Assembly (NCBI GenBank): GCA_041686375.1
Contig: JAWLEB010000001.1
Span: forward strand, 124,001 to 188,000
Direction of reading: 5' to 3'
DNA from: JAGXLC01 sp041686375
GTDB lineage: Bacteria; Bacteroidota; Bacteroidia; Bacteroidales; UBA12077
DNA length: 64,000 nt
Below the pieces are notes generated by a model. It saw nothing but the letters and a program-made list of their open reading frames with translations, was not told where the DNA came from and did not search any database. Shown here piece by piece: positions 6,161-15,700 of the stretch (positions are counted from its first letter, which is position 1; each line of letters begins with the position of its first letter). A program made the position numbers and the translations under genes.

Positions 6161-8545
6161 ATGTATTCAATAGACAATTATAACTTTAAAGGTAAGAAAG
6201 TTTTAATGAGAGTGGATTTCAACGTTCCCCTCGATAAAAATCAAAAGATAACCGATGATACCAGGATAGTGACAGCTTTGCCCTCTATCCAGAAAGTTTT
6301 AAGCGAGAAAGCAGCACTAATTTTGCTTACACATCTGGGTAGACCTAAAGGCAAGTATGATGAAAAATTATCGGTAAAGCATATTGTTCCCTATCTTTCA
6401 AATATATTGGAACGTGAGGTTCAATTTGTCGATGGGTGCATAGGCGATAAAGTTAAAAAGAAAGTAAGTGAATTAAAGCCCGGCGAAGTTTTGATATTAG
6501 AAAACTTGCGATTTCATCCGGAGGAAAAGAGGGGCGGTAGTGAATTTGCCCGGCAACTTGCTGAGTTAGGGGATGTATATATTAATGATGCATTTGGAAC
6601 AGCCCATAGGGCTCATGCTTCTACTTATACGGTGGCTAAATATTTTTCCAAAGATAAGATGTTGGGTTATTTGGTAGAAAGTGAAATTAAGAATATGGAC
6701 AGGGTGCTGAATGAGCCAGAACATCCATTTACAGCAATTATAGGAGGGTCAAAGATTTCTACTAAAATACACATTATAAAAGCCTTAATTGAAAAAGTTG
6801 ATAATTTAATAATTGCTGGAGGTATTGCTTATACATTTAGTAAGGCTACCGGCGGCAAAATTGGGAATTCCATTGTTGAGAATAATTATTTAGATGTGGC
6901 GCTTGAGATAATAGAAAAGGCAAATAAATTTAAAGTGAATCTTTATTTACCGACCGACTGTATTATTGCGGATGAATTTAAGAATGATGCTAATATTAAA
7001 CATACTGAAATAGACAGCATCCCTGACAACTGGATTGGAATGGATATTGGAATTAAATCTGCCAACCAGTTTGCAAATGTTATTGAAAATTCAAAAAAGA
7101 TACTTTGGAATGGTCCCATAGGAGTTTTTGAGATGTCTAATTTTTCTATGGGGACCTTAAAAATTGCTATGGCAGTGGCTTCAGCAACAGACCGTGGTGC
7201 TTTTTCTGTGTTAGGAGGTGGAGATAGTATTTCTGCTGTTAATAAATATGGACTATCAAACCGTATTAGTTTCGTTTCAACGGCTGGAGGCGCTTTACTG
7301 GAATATCTGGAGGGAAAAGAATTACCTAGTTTACGGGCAATTCGTGAACAACTGACGATTGATAATTATGATTTTAATGGGAAAAGAGTTTTAATGCGAG
7401 TTGATTTTAATGTCCCTATGGATGAAAATTATAATGTTTTGGACAACACCCGTATCATAACTGCTTTGCCAACTGTGCGGAAGATTCTAACAGATGGTGG
7501 TTCTATAATATTTTTGACTCACCTTGGGCGGCCGGTTGGCGAATATGATGAGCGTTTATCTCTCAAACATATCGTGCCTTATCTTTCCCGTATTCTGGAT
7601 AAAGAAATAAAATTTGTTGATAACTGTCTGGGGCGCAGAGCTAAATTAGCTGCAGAAAACTTACAACCGGGAGAGATTCTGTTATTAGAAAATCTGAGAT
7701 TTCATAAAGAAGAATTTGAAGGAGACGAACAATTTGCCAAAGAACTCGCTGAATTAGGCGATGTTTATATTAATAATTCTTTTGGTACAGCCCACAGGGC
7801 TCATGCTTCCACTTATACAATTGCCAAATTTTTCCCTGACAATAGAATGTTAGGATATTTGGTTGAAAATGAAATAAACAATATCAATAGAGTTCTGAAA
7901 AGGCCTAAAAGACCATTTACTGCTATTTTAGGAGGATCTCAGGTCTCTACCAAGATACATATCATTCTTTCATTGTTACAAAAAGTTGATAACCTGATTA
8001 TTGCCGGGGGTATTGCTTATACTTTTGTCAAAGCCATGGGTGGAGATGTCGGCGATTCATTAGTGGAGGAGGATTATCTTGATGTTGCTAAAGATATCTT
8101 GGATAAAGCAGAAGAATTAGATGTAAGTTTATTATTGCCAATCGATTGTGTTATCGCCGACGATTTCAATAATAATGCTAATATAAAGCATAGTGATATT
8201 AACAAAATAGAAAAGGGCTGGAGAGGGATGGATATTGGTATTAAATCTGCCAACAAATTTGCAGAAGTAATAGAAAGTTCATCTTCCCTGCTCTGGAATG
8301 GGCCAATTGGTGTTTTCGAGATGTCGAATTTTTCCAGTGGTACACTTCGCATAGCTTTGGCTGTTACCCGTGCTACTGATAAAGGTGCATTTTCTTTAAT
8401 CAGTGGAGGTGACTCTATTGCAGCATTGAATAAATATAATCTGGCTCATAAAGTAAGCTATGTGTCTACAGCAGGTGGTGCTCTGCTGGAATTTATTGAA
8501 GGGAAGCAATTACCTTCCCTGAAGGCTATTGAGGAAAATATTTAA
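6161..8545 (+). CDS. Tandem fusion of two phosphoglycerate kinases
   Basis: A 794-residue protein made of two complete PGK units in one frame: residues 1-396 and ~398-794, about twice the usual length of ~395-400. Unit 1 keeps the catalytic set: R17 (MRVDFNVP), H58 and R61 (THLGRP), R117, NDAFGTAHRAH (R150), K198 (GGSKISTK), NGPIGVFE and GGGDS. Unit 2 lines up at a constant offset of 396 residues and keeps the arginines, but has Q594 where K198 stands, NNSFG for NDAFG, and SGGDS for GGGDS. The junction reads Gln397 (CAA)-Leu398 (CTG)-Thr; a TAA stop one base change from CAA fits fusion of an ancestral tandem duplicate (inference). Unit 1 should carry out the glycolytic step between 1,3-bisphosphoglycerate and 3-phosphoglycerate; unit 2 may be structural or regulatory. 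Confidence 0.93.
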   Translation: MYSIDNYNFKGKKVLMRVDFNVPLDKNQKITDDTRIVTALPSIQKVLSEKAALILLTHLGRPKGKYDEKLSVKHIVPYLSNILEREVQFVDGCIGDKVKKKVSELKPGEVLILENLRFHPEEKRGGSEFARQLAELGDVYINDAFGTAHRAHASTYTVAKYFSKDKMLGYLVESEIKNMDRVLNEPEHPFTAIIGGSKISTKIHIIKALIEKVDNLIIAGGIAYTFSKATGGKIGNSIVENNYLDVALEIIEKANKFKVNLYLPTDCIIADEFKNDANIKHTEIDSIPDNWIGMDIGIKSANQFANVIENSKKILWNGPIGVFEMSNFSMGTLKIAMAVASATDRGAFSVLGGGDSISAVNKYGLSNRISFVSTAGGALLEYLEGKELPSLRAIREQLTIDNYDFNGKRVLMRVDFNVPMDENYNVLDNTRIITALPTVRKILTDGGSIIFLTHLGRPVGEYDERLSLKHIVPYLSRILDKEIKFVDNCLGRRAKLAAENLQPGEILLLENLRFHKEEFEGDEQFAKELAELGDVYINNSFGTAHRAHASTYTIAKFFPDNRMLGYLVENEINNINRVLKRPKRPFTAILGGSQVSTKIHIILSLLQKVDNLIIAGGIAYTFVKAMGGDVGDSLVEEDYLDVAKDILDKAEELDVSLLLPIDCVIADDFNNNANIKHSDINKIEKGWRGMDIGIKSANKFAEVIESSSSLLWNGPIGVFEMSNFSSGTLRIALAVTRATDKGAFSLISGGDSIAALNKYNLAHKVSYVSTAGGALLEFIEGKQLPSLKAIEENI

Positions 8546-8771
8546 TTTTAGTTTATAATTTTAATGATTTATTTAACCCGAATTATTCAAAAATTTAAGT
8601 TCACCTAAGTCGGCATCACCTTTGCTTTGTCAATATTGCGGAGTAAGGGTTTAATCTGCATTTAATCCAAATATTTTATAAATATGAATTATGTTAGGTA
8701 TTAATCAAATGAACAATTCATCGGAATATAAACTATTATATAGTAAGATGTAGAATAAAAAAGTTAAAGCC

Positions 8772-10061
8772 ATGATAGAAAAATACAATTTACCCTTGAT
8801 ACAAAATGCCGATCTGGATGGAAAGGTCGTTTTGGTAAGAGTTGACCACAATGTTGTAAAAAAAGGAGAAATCCATGACCCTTATCGTATTGACGCTACA
8901 ATTGGAACACTATATCATATCAATGCAAAAGGAGGAAAAATTATTTTGATGACTCATGTGGGTCGTCCCAGAGATAAGAAAACGGGAAAGATAGAAATTA
9001 GTGATGATTTATCAGTTCAACCCATTGTGGATTATTTGCAGAATAAACTTCATATATCTCTTAAAGTTCCGGAGTTTCAGCAACACGGGGATAAAGGCTA
9101 TCTGGGAATTGAAACTTCCGTCAACCATTTAATACGTGAATTACGTGAAGGTAAGATTGATGGTATTTATTTGCCTAATACTCGTTGGTTTTATGGTGAA
9201 GAAGCAGGAGGGGAAGAAGCCGATAGGTTTGCTCATCAATTGGCCGGTCTGGCAGATATTTTTGTTAATGATGCTTTTGGTTCATGGCAACCACATGCTT
9301 CCACTGTTGAAGTGAATAAATACCTTCCTTCTTATGCAGGTTTTTTGATGCAAAGTGAAATAGAAAACCTGGAGCGAATTTACAATCCAAGGAAACCATT
9401 TGTTGCTGTAGTAGCAGGGGCAAAATTTGATACCAAGGCGGAACCCTTGTATGCTCTACTGGAGAAGGTAGATTATCTTATTTTAGGAGGCGTTATATAC
9501 AACGCTTATCTTGCGGCTAAATATGGTTTTGAAATTAATGGAATCACGGAGGAAGACCGTAAGCTGGCAAAAGAATTTATAGATTATGCAGAAAAGTATC
9601 AAAATAAAGTAGTGGAACTTCCTTATATTATTGAGTCTGATACACTTGAGGGCAGGATTGAAGGGAAATACAGAGAACACTATATTCATGATTTAAAATT
9701 CGGTACCAAACTGAATTATGTTTTGGATGTGTCACACAAATCCTTTGAAGAGGAAAGGGTACAGGAAGTATTTCATAATGCACAGACTATATTTGTAAAT
9801 GCTGTCATGGGTTTCACTCCATATTTTAATGAAGGAACCATAGCTCTTGACCAGCTTATTGATGAAAATGTTGATGCTGTGAAGTTATATGGTGGAGGAG
9901 ATACAATGCAAGAATTGAAACGCCTGTTGCCTGGCTTGTATATTGTTGCACTGGATCATCCAAAATATTATATTTTCACCGGCGGAGGAGCCGTTTTGAA
10001 GGCTATACAAGAAGGAACAACACTTGGGCTTGAACCTGTCAAAGCCCTTAAAAATTCGTGA
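8772..10061 (+). CDS. Divergent phosphoglycerate kinase-like protein
   Basis: A 429-residue protein of PGK fold, third PGK unit in a row, 226 bases after the fused gene. PGK marks: LVRVDHNVV, MTHVGRPR, LPNTRWFYGEEAGGEE, VNDAFG, GAKFDTK (the catalytic lysine is kept) and LYGGGDT. Changes from canonical PGK are large: the 3-phosphoglycerate-binding GTAHRAH loop is replaced by GSWQPHAS, so the arginine equal to R150 of unit 1 is missing, and NGPIGVFE is replaced by NAVMGFTPYFNEGT. The ATP side looks more intact than the acid-binding side. I infer a PGK paralogue with altered substrate or role; ordinary PGK activity is possible but unproven. Confidence 0.82.
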   Translation: MIEKYNLPLIQNADLDGKVVLVRVDHNVVKKGEIHDPYRIDATIGTLYHINAKGGKIILMTHVGRPRDKKTGKIEISDDLSVQPIVDYLQNKLHISLKVPEFQQHGDKGYLGIETSVNHLIRELREGKIDGIYLPNTRWFYGEEAGGEEADRFAHQLAGLADIFVNDAFGSWQPHASTVEVNKYLPSYAGFLMQSEIENLERIYNPRKPFVAVVAGAKFDTKAEPLYALLEKVDYLILGGVIYNAYLAAKYGFEINGITEEDRKLAKEFIDYAEKYQNKVVELPYIIESDTLEGRIEGKYREHYIHDLKFGTKLNYVLDVSHKSFEEERVQEVFHNAQTIFVNAVMGFTPYFNEGTIALDQLIDENVDAVKLYGGGDTMQELKRLLPGLYIVALDHPKYYIFTGGGAVLKAIQEGTTLGLEPVKALKNS

Positions 10062-10223
10062 TTTAGTTCATCGCAATAGAAATTTTGTTTTATTTTTGCT
10101 ACAATCACCAGCGCTTTTTTCATTGGTTACAGGAAAAAATGACATTATAATGCTGGTGGTCATTATGGCAAAATTTGCGTTACAGCTTTTACAGCAAGAT
10201 AGTTAATTTGGCTAAAAATTATT

Positions 10224-10850
10224 ATGAAAGGATTTGTAGTTTACGATATTCGGGGAATATTCAATTCGGATTTTGATAAAAATGATGTTTATAAATTCGG
10301 ATGTTTTATACCAGAGCTTTCAGATGCGGATAAAGTTTTGGTGGGAATAGATGTACGTGAAGGCCGGGATGAAATTTTTGACTACTTGCTTAAGGGATTA
10401 ACTGACAGAGGAGTTGATGTGTACGAGGTAGGGCTCGCCATTACCCTAATGGTATATTATCTTGTTGGGAAATATTCGTTTAAGCTTTCTGTACAAATTA
10501 CTGCTTCGCACAACCCAAAGGAGTATAATGGTTTCAAAGTATCCGGAGAAGAAGTTTTACAGGATATTCGTTGCTCAAAATCTGTCCAGGAGTATTTAGA
10601 AAAATTTGATGCTCGGGTTCATACCTGGAGGGTTGGAATAGCATTTGCATCGTCACGGCTGAAAGGGATTGACGAGCCTTATGGTGGAGACCTTGCAGGT
10701 CATTATTCCTTTAAAGATTTTTATTATTCTGATTCGGGTATTATGGCTGTCTTGATAGTTTTGGGCATAACAGCACAATTCAAAGAGCAGGAGAAGTCCA
10801 TTTCTGATGTTATGGATGAAATTAAAAATTTGATAGTACCCTATCACTGA
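10224..10850 (+). CDS. Internally deleted phosphomannomutase/phosphoglucomutase remnant
   Basis: 208 residues against about 450 for the alpha-D-phosphohexomutase family. Residues 1-~130 are domain I, starting YDIRGIFN and carrying the phosphoserine loop TASHNPKEYNGFK (S95). Residues ~150-176 jump to a domain III motif, EPYGGDLAGHYSFKDFYYSDSGI, known in full enzymes as GGExSGH (here E to D and S to A). Domain II with the metal loop DGDxDR and the phosphate-binding domain IV are absent. The frame remains open and its TGA overlaps the rnhB ATG by one base (TGATG). I read it as a degraded gene kept in frame, perhaps because its translation is coupled to rnhB; a short functional protein cannot be excluded. 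Confidence 0.72.
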   Translation: MKGFVVYDIRGIFNSDFDKNDVYKFGCFIPELSDADKVLVGIDVREGRDEIFDYLLKGLTDRGVDVYEVGLAITLMVYYLVGKYSFKLSVQITASHNPKEYNGFKVSGEEVLQDIRCSKSVQEYLEKFDARVHTWRVGIAFASSRLKGIDEPYGGDLAGHYSFKDFYYSDSGIMAVLIVLGITAQFKEQEKSISDVMDEIKNLIVPYH

Positions 10851-11458
10851 TGGCCTTGAAACAATATTATAACAAGGGAGTAGTTGAGGCTGGCTGTGAT
10901 GAGGCTGGCAGAGGATGTCTTGCAGGTCCGGTTTTCGCCGCTGCCGTGATCTTTCCAAAAGATTATGATAACCAGGATGTAAATGATTCAAAAAAGCTTA
11001 AGGCAGGTAAACGTGACCAATTATGTAAACAAATAGAAGAAGACGCTTTAACTTATGCTGTATCAAGGGTGGATGCGGAAGAAATTGACGAGCTAAACAT
11101 TTTTAGAGCCTCAATAGTAGCTATGCACAGGGCTATAGCTAAATTATCCATTGACCCTGATCATTTACTTATTGATGGCAAATATTTTTATAGCTACAAA
11201 TCTTTCTCCCATACGTGTGTAATCAAAGGCGATTCCAAATTTCTATCTATTGCCGCTGCTTCTATACTTGCTAAAACTTACAGGGATGCGTTTATGATCA
11301 AATTGCATGAGGATTATCCTGAATATCAATGGCATAGCAACAAAGGATATCCAACAAGACACCACAGAGAGGCGATAAAAATCCATGGCATTACTCCATA
11401 TCACCGGAACAGCTTCCGGCTATTACCAGAAGCTTATCAGGTGAAACTGGATATTTGA
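10850..11458 (+). CDS. rnhB: Ribonuclease HII
   Basis: A 202-residue RNase HII that removes ribonucleotides from DNA and cleaves RNA in RNA-DNA hybrids. The signature CDEAGRGCLAGPV gives D17 and E18; the third acidic ligand is in LLIDGK (D109). SIAAASILAKTYRD and the C-terminal NKGYPTRHHREAI are also typical. The start is fixed by the one-base overlap (TGATG) with the mutase remnant upstream, which implies coupled translation. The 3' end converges with the ferritin gene, 10 bases apart. Confidence 0.95.
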   Translation: MALKQYYNKGVVEAGCDEAGRGCLAGPVFAAAVIFPKDYDNQDVNDSKKLKAGKRDQLCKQIEEDALTYAVSRVDAEEIDELNIFRASIVAMHRAIAKLSIDPDHLLIDGKYFYSYKSFSHTCVIKGDSKFLSIAAASILAKTYRDAFMIKLHEDYPEYQWHSNKGYPTRHHREAIKIHGITPYHRNSFRLLPEAYQVKLDI

Positions 11459-11468
11459 GTTGTTTAAT

Positions 11469-11984
11469 TTATTTGTCTTCTTTCGTTTCGTCTTCAAACT
11501 TTCTTTCGGCTAATTCTCTGTCAACCATAAGCAATGCATGCCCACTGCCTTCTAACATTTTCAGCTTTTGCAGAAGTTCATCGGCAGAGGCCTCTTCTTC
11601 TACTTGCTCTGACACAAACCACTGAAGCATATTATCTGTACTATGATCTTTTTCTTCTCTCGCCAAATCAACTAAATCATGAATCATTTTTGTCACTTTT
11701 TGTTCATGCTGGTAGACTTCTTCCATCACTTTGACCGGGTTGTCCCATTTAGCTGGCGGCTCCTCTATAGCCTTTAGTGAAACTTTACCTCCCCGATCAA
11801 ATATATAGTTGTAGATCTTCATTGCGTGAGTCATCTCTTCCTGTGCCTGAATATACATCCAATGTGCAAATCCTGAAAGATTCATGTCCTCAAAATATGC
11901 GGACATGGAAAGATAAAGATAAGCGGAATACATCTCTGCATTTACTTGTTCATTAAGAGCTTTTTCCATTTTTTTTGATAACAT
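11469..11984 (-). CDS. ftnA: Non-haem ferritin
   Basis: A 171-residue four-helix ferritin that stores iron in a cytosolic 24-mer. Ferroxidase-site residues are visible in ALNEQVNAEMYSAYLYLSM, the helix B segment YIQAQEEMTHAMKIYNYI, and EEKDHSTDNMLQWFVSEQVEEE. Length and spacing are normal for bacterial FtnA. A strong AAGGAGG site precedes the ATG by 7 bases, which is rare in this window, and a good promoter-like pair is found just upstream, so expression is probably high. Confidence 0.95.
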   Translation of the reverse strand: MLSKKMEKALNEQVNAEMYSAYLYLSMSAYFEDMNLSGFAHWMYIQAQEEMTHAMKIYNYIFDRGGKVSLKAIEEPPAKWDNPVKVMEEVYQHEQKVTKMIHDLVDLAREEKDHSTDNMLQWFVSEQVEEEASADELLQKLKMLEGSGHALLMVDRELAERKFEDETKEDK

Positions 11985-11991
11985 AATTTTT

Positions 11992-11998
11992 CCTCCTT
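11992..11998 (-). promoter_or_regulatory. Strong Shine-Dalgarno of the ferritin gene
   Basis: AAGGAGG on the minus strand, 7 bases before the ATG. Most genes in this window lack such a site, as is usual in Bacteroidota, so this one stands out. Confidence 0.7.
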
Positions 11999-12024
11999 TT
12001 TAGTAAGTTTATATCAATTATCGA

Positions 12025-12057
12025 CAAAGTAAGTTAATTCTGGTTACTTTTAACAAT
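12025..12057 (-). promoter_or_regulatory. Ferritin promoter (Bacteroidota type)
   Basis: On the minus strand, ATTG (12054-12057) is followed after 21 bases by TTACTTTG (12025-12032). These match the -33 TTTG and -7 TAnnTTTG elements of the Bacteroidota primary sigma factor at 3 of 4 and 5 of the 6 fixed positions, with accepted spacing. The transcript would have a leader of about 30 bases. Confidence 0.6.
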
Positions 12058-12090
12058 ATTCTTTATGAATTGTTTTCTATTAAAAAACCT

Positions 12091-12570
12091 ATGTTTATTT
12101 TGCCATTTAAATATATAAGAATTGAAACTCCTCTGAGCTCCGAGGAAGTGCTCAGGAAGATTTCTGAATCTACGGATCAAGATAGGAAAAGTATTTATTG
12201 GGGGAAACGTTTTTATAAGACATTCAGTGGTAAGGTGGGAGCCCGAAGTTTTATCATTAGTCCTGTAGTACCTTACTGGAACATATCGCCTGTTGACATT
12301 GAAGGCAATTTTTCCTCTGGTAACAAGTATGTGAGCAGGTTACATTTACGTATGGTTTGTCCTTATTTGCGATTTGTTATTCCTTTGGTAATATTGACGT
12401 TAGTTTTGTTTTTCATTAATTTTGGAACTGAAATCATTTTATTTAAGGGTATTCTTATTACTCTTGCTACAGCATATCTACTAGTCAATATTCCGTTTCA
12501 GCTTCAGTCAAAAAGGAGCCTTGATTACATAGTGCGGATGGTTGAGGGGAAAATTGTACATTACAAGTAG
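12091..12570 (+). CDS. Small membrane protein of unknown function
   Basis: I do not recognise a family. The 159-residue product has a soluble N-terminal part of ~85 residues (with EETP-like and YWGKRFYKTFSGKVGARSF segments), then two hydrophobic helices near residues 95-113 and 117-137, and a short basic end. The ATG at 12091 is preferred to a TTG at 12070, which would put the start close to the divergent ferritin promoter. It stands alone between the ferritin and the SusC gene. Confidence 0.6.
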   Translation: MFILPFKYIRIETPLSSEEVLRKISESTDQDRKSIYWGKRFYKTFSGKVGARSFIISPVVPYWNISPVDIEGNFSSGNKYVSRLHLRMVCPYLRFVIPLVILTLVLFFINFGTEIILFKGILITLATAYLLVNIPFQLQSKRSLDYIVRMVEGKIVHYK

Positions 12571-12699
12571 TTGTGATCCTACTGTTGCAGAAGGAATATA
12601 TAGCTTAGAGAATTTTTATTTAATCTGAAGAGTCAGGAAAGATGATTGTGTTTACCACTATCCTCCCTTGATTAATAATTATCTGATAATTAAATTCCT

Positions 12700-12730
12700 A
12701 TTGATTATTTTAAAAAAAATTATATCTTAG
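12700..12730 (+). promoter_or_regulatory. Promoter of the SusC/SusD operon
   Basis: ATTG (12700-12703), a 19-base spacer, and TATCTTAG (12723-12730), which matches TAnnTTTG at 5 of the 6 fixed positions. The spacing suits the Bacteroidota -33/-7 promoter. Transcription would start about 30 bases before the susC-like ATG. Confidence 0.55.
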
Positions 12731-12767
12731 CATTTTCAGTCTTTTATTCTAACTCAATTAGATTTTT

Positions 12768-15700
12768 ATGAAAAGATTTGTGTTATTGCTTTTTTGTCTT
12801 TCTTACGTGAGTCTAAATGTATTTGCACAGCAGCAAATTAGGGGTAGAGTTACTGAAGTAGGAACTCAGGAACCTATATTAGGCGCTTCTGTTGTTATAA
12901 AAGATTATCCTGAAATAGGAACTACAACGGATTTGGATGGTTATTATTCACTGGAAAATATCCCTGATGATGCATCCGCCATTGAGGTGAGTTATGTTGG
13001 AATGCATAAGCAATATATTGCAATTAAAAGTCGTGATACCATCAATATAACATTAAAACCGAAACTTACTGAATTAGATAGGGTTATTGTTGCAGGAGTA
13101 GCTGTAGAAACGTCACCGGAGAAGATGACTGTTTCGGTAGAGCGCCTTGATGCAGATCGGCTCAGCCAGGTCCCTTCCCTGAGTGCATCAACCTCATTAC
13201 AAGGTAAAGTTGCCGGAGTAAATGTTACGCAACCTTCTGGTCAACCTGGATCAGGAGCCACAATACAGCTTAGAGGAGCCACATCTATGATAGGTAGTCA
13301 GGAGCCTTTGATTATTGTTGATGGAACTATATTTCAGGGAAATCTTGGGGATATTGGCTCTGATGATATAGAAAGCATTGAAGTTGTAAAAGGAGCTTCT
13401 GCTTCCGCCTTATATGGTTCTCAGGCAGGGAATGGCGTTGTGGTTATTAACACCAAAAGAGGAGATCAGTTGGAAGAAGATGAAACTGCAATTGAGATAA
13501 GAAATGAGCTTGGCGTCAGTTATATAAATAATTATATTGACCTTGCCGAACATCATCAATATTCTCTTAAAGACCCTGATAATCCTGGAGATACATATAC
13601 CGACTATGCAGGGGTTTATTTTCCTGAAAATTATTCTCATGGTTCACATCCAGAAATTCTTGGTTCCAGGGGTATTGATCCTGACCATTATGTGGATAAT
13701 TTATATGCTTTTACTAATGATTTACAAAAGCAGTTTTTCAAGAGAGGGCAAAACTCTGTAAATTATGTGGGTATTAGCAGGAAAACAGAGGGAACAAATT
13801 TTCATCTTTCTTTTGAAAATAACCAGCAAGGAGGCATTATCGAAGAGACTGAAGGATATAATCGAAAGACATTTCGGGCTAATATTGATGTTGATTTAGC
13901 CGATTATTTAACCGTTTCAACCTCTAATATGTTTTCCAATGTTTTATCTAAAAATCCCGGAGGGGTGAACCTGTTTAATGGTGGTGCATTTTTTGATGTG
14001 TTATTTACTTTGCCTGATGTTGACTTAACATGGGAAAATGAAGAAAACGAGCAGCCATACGATCTTGATCCCAGTTATTGGAATAGTCAAGAAACCAACC
14101 CTCTATACCAGGTGGCTAATATTGAAGAGGAACTACAAAAGAATATCATTATAGGTAATTATGAGGCAATATATAACCCCGTAAGCTCAATTGATATTGC
14201 TGTTAACTATTCTTTTGACAGACGTACAACAAATCATGAAGAATTAGAACCTTATGACTATTTGGTGAAAGGTTCAACGAAGGGTATTCTCAATAAGTCA
14301 AAAGGTAGCTTATATAACAGTAATAGCTTGACAATGAACCAAACATTACAGGCTACTGCCCATTTTAGTAAAAAATTTGATGACTGGAATACGAATTTTA
14401 AGTTGAGTTATTTATTTGAAGATTATCATTATAAATTTTCTTCAATTTATGGTACTAAATTTTCTGTTAGTGGTAATCCGACACTTGATGCCATTTCAGG
14501 AGAGCATCAGGCAAGTAGCTATGAAGAGACTGTAAAAGCTGAAAATGTTTTTGGTATTGCCCAGCTGGATTATAAAGCTAAGTACCTGTTTGACGTTATG
14601 TATCGCTATGATGGTTCATCAAAGTTTGGAGAGGATACCAGATGGCATTCGTATTATCGTATATCTGGAGGGTGGCGGCTTACTGAAGATATTAATATTC
14701 CGGGTTTTCAGGAGTTGAAATTTCGAGCTGCCTATGGAACATCAGGACAAAGACCGGGTTATGCTGCGCAATATGAAACATACACTGTGAATCCGGGTGG
14801 TAATTACTTTAAATCAACCTTTGGCAACAAAAATCTGCAACCGTCAACAACAAAGGAAACTGAGATTGCAATGGATGCTTCCTTTCTTGAAAGTTTTAAA
14901 CTTAATGTAAGTTACTCTTTATCCGAAACAAAAGATGTATTTATGGAGCGTAACCTCCCTGCATATCATGGATGGAACACCCAGTGGGATAATGCAGGGG
15001 CTATGGAATCGGAAGTTTATGAAGCATCATTGAGAGCAAACATCATTCAGTCAGATCATTTTTCATGGAGTTCTATGATAACTTTTGATCATATACGAAC
15101 CAAAATTACTGACCTTGATGTTCCCCCTAAGCTAATTGGCACCGAGGCACAAGAGTCTAAAGCTTTTTATCTCCGTGAGAACGAGACGTTTGGAATTATT
15201 TATGGAGAAAAGTTTCTTACCAGTGTGAATGAGCTTCCTGAAGGAGTGAATAAAGACGATTACACTGTAAATTCTGATGGATATGTTATATTAAAAGGAA
15301 CGGAAGGGACAGTTTTGGAATCTCCTGTAAAGATGACTGATGAAGAAGGCAATGCTGAACAGGTTAAAATTGGAGATACCAACCCCGATTTTAACATGGG
15401 CTTTTCCAATACATTCAAATTTTGGGGCGTTACCCTATATGCACTAGTAGATTGGCAATATGGAGGAGATGTATATAACAGAACCCGGCAATGGCTTTAT
15501 AGAGATAACAGGGCAGGGGACCTAGATCAGTATGGAAAACCTGAAAATGCAAAAAAAACGTATGATTATTATTCCAGCTTATATAATGTTAATCGGATAA
15601 CATCTGAATTTGTTGAGGATGCATCTTATATTAAGATCAGAGAAGCGGCAGTATACTATAACTTTAATCTTTCTCAAAGTTTTATAAGGGAGCTAAAAAT

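Noticed and set aside
10106..10158. Inverted repeat CACCAGC/GCTGGTG after the third PGK as a terminator.
   Set aside because: The loop is 39 bases, the stem only 7 bp, and no T-run follows the second arm.
10024..10206. Small frame of 60 codons after the third PGK.
   Set aside because: It begins inside the PGK gene in another frame and has no recognisable features.
12070..12090. TTG start at 12070 for the small membrane protein.
   Set aside because: An ATG follows 21 bases later, and the added residues would lie directly against the divergent ferritin promoter.
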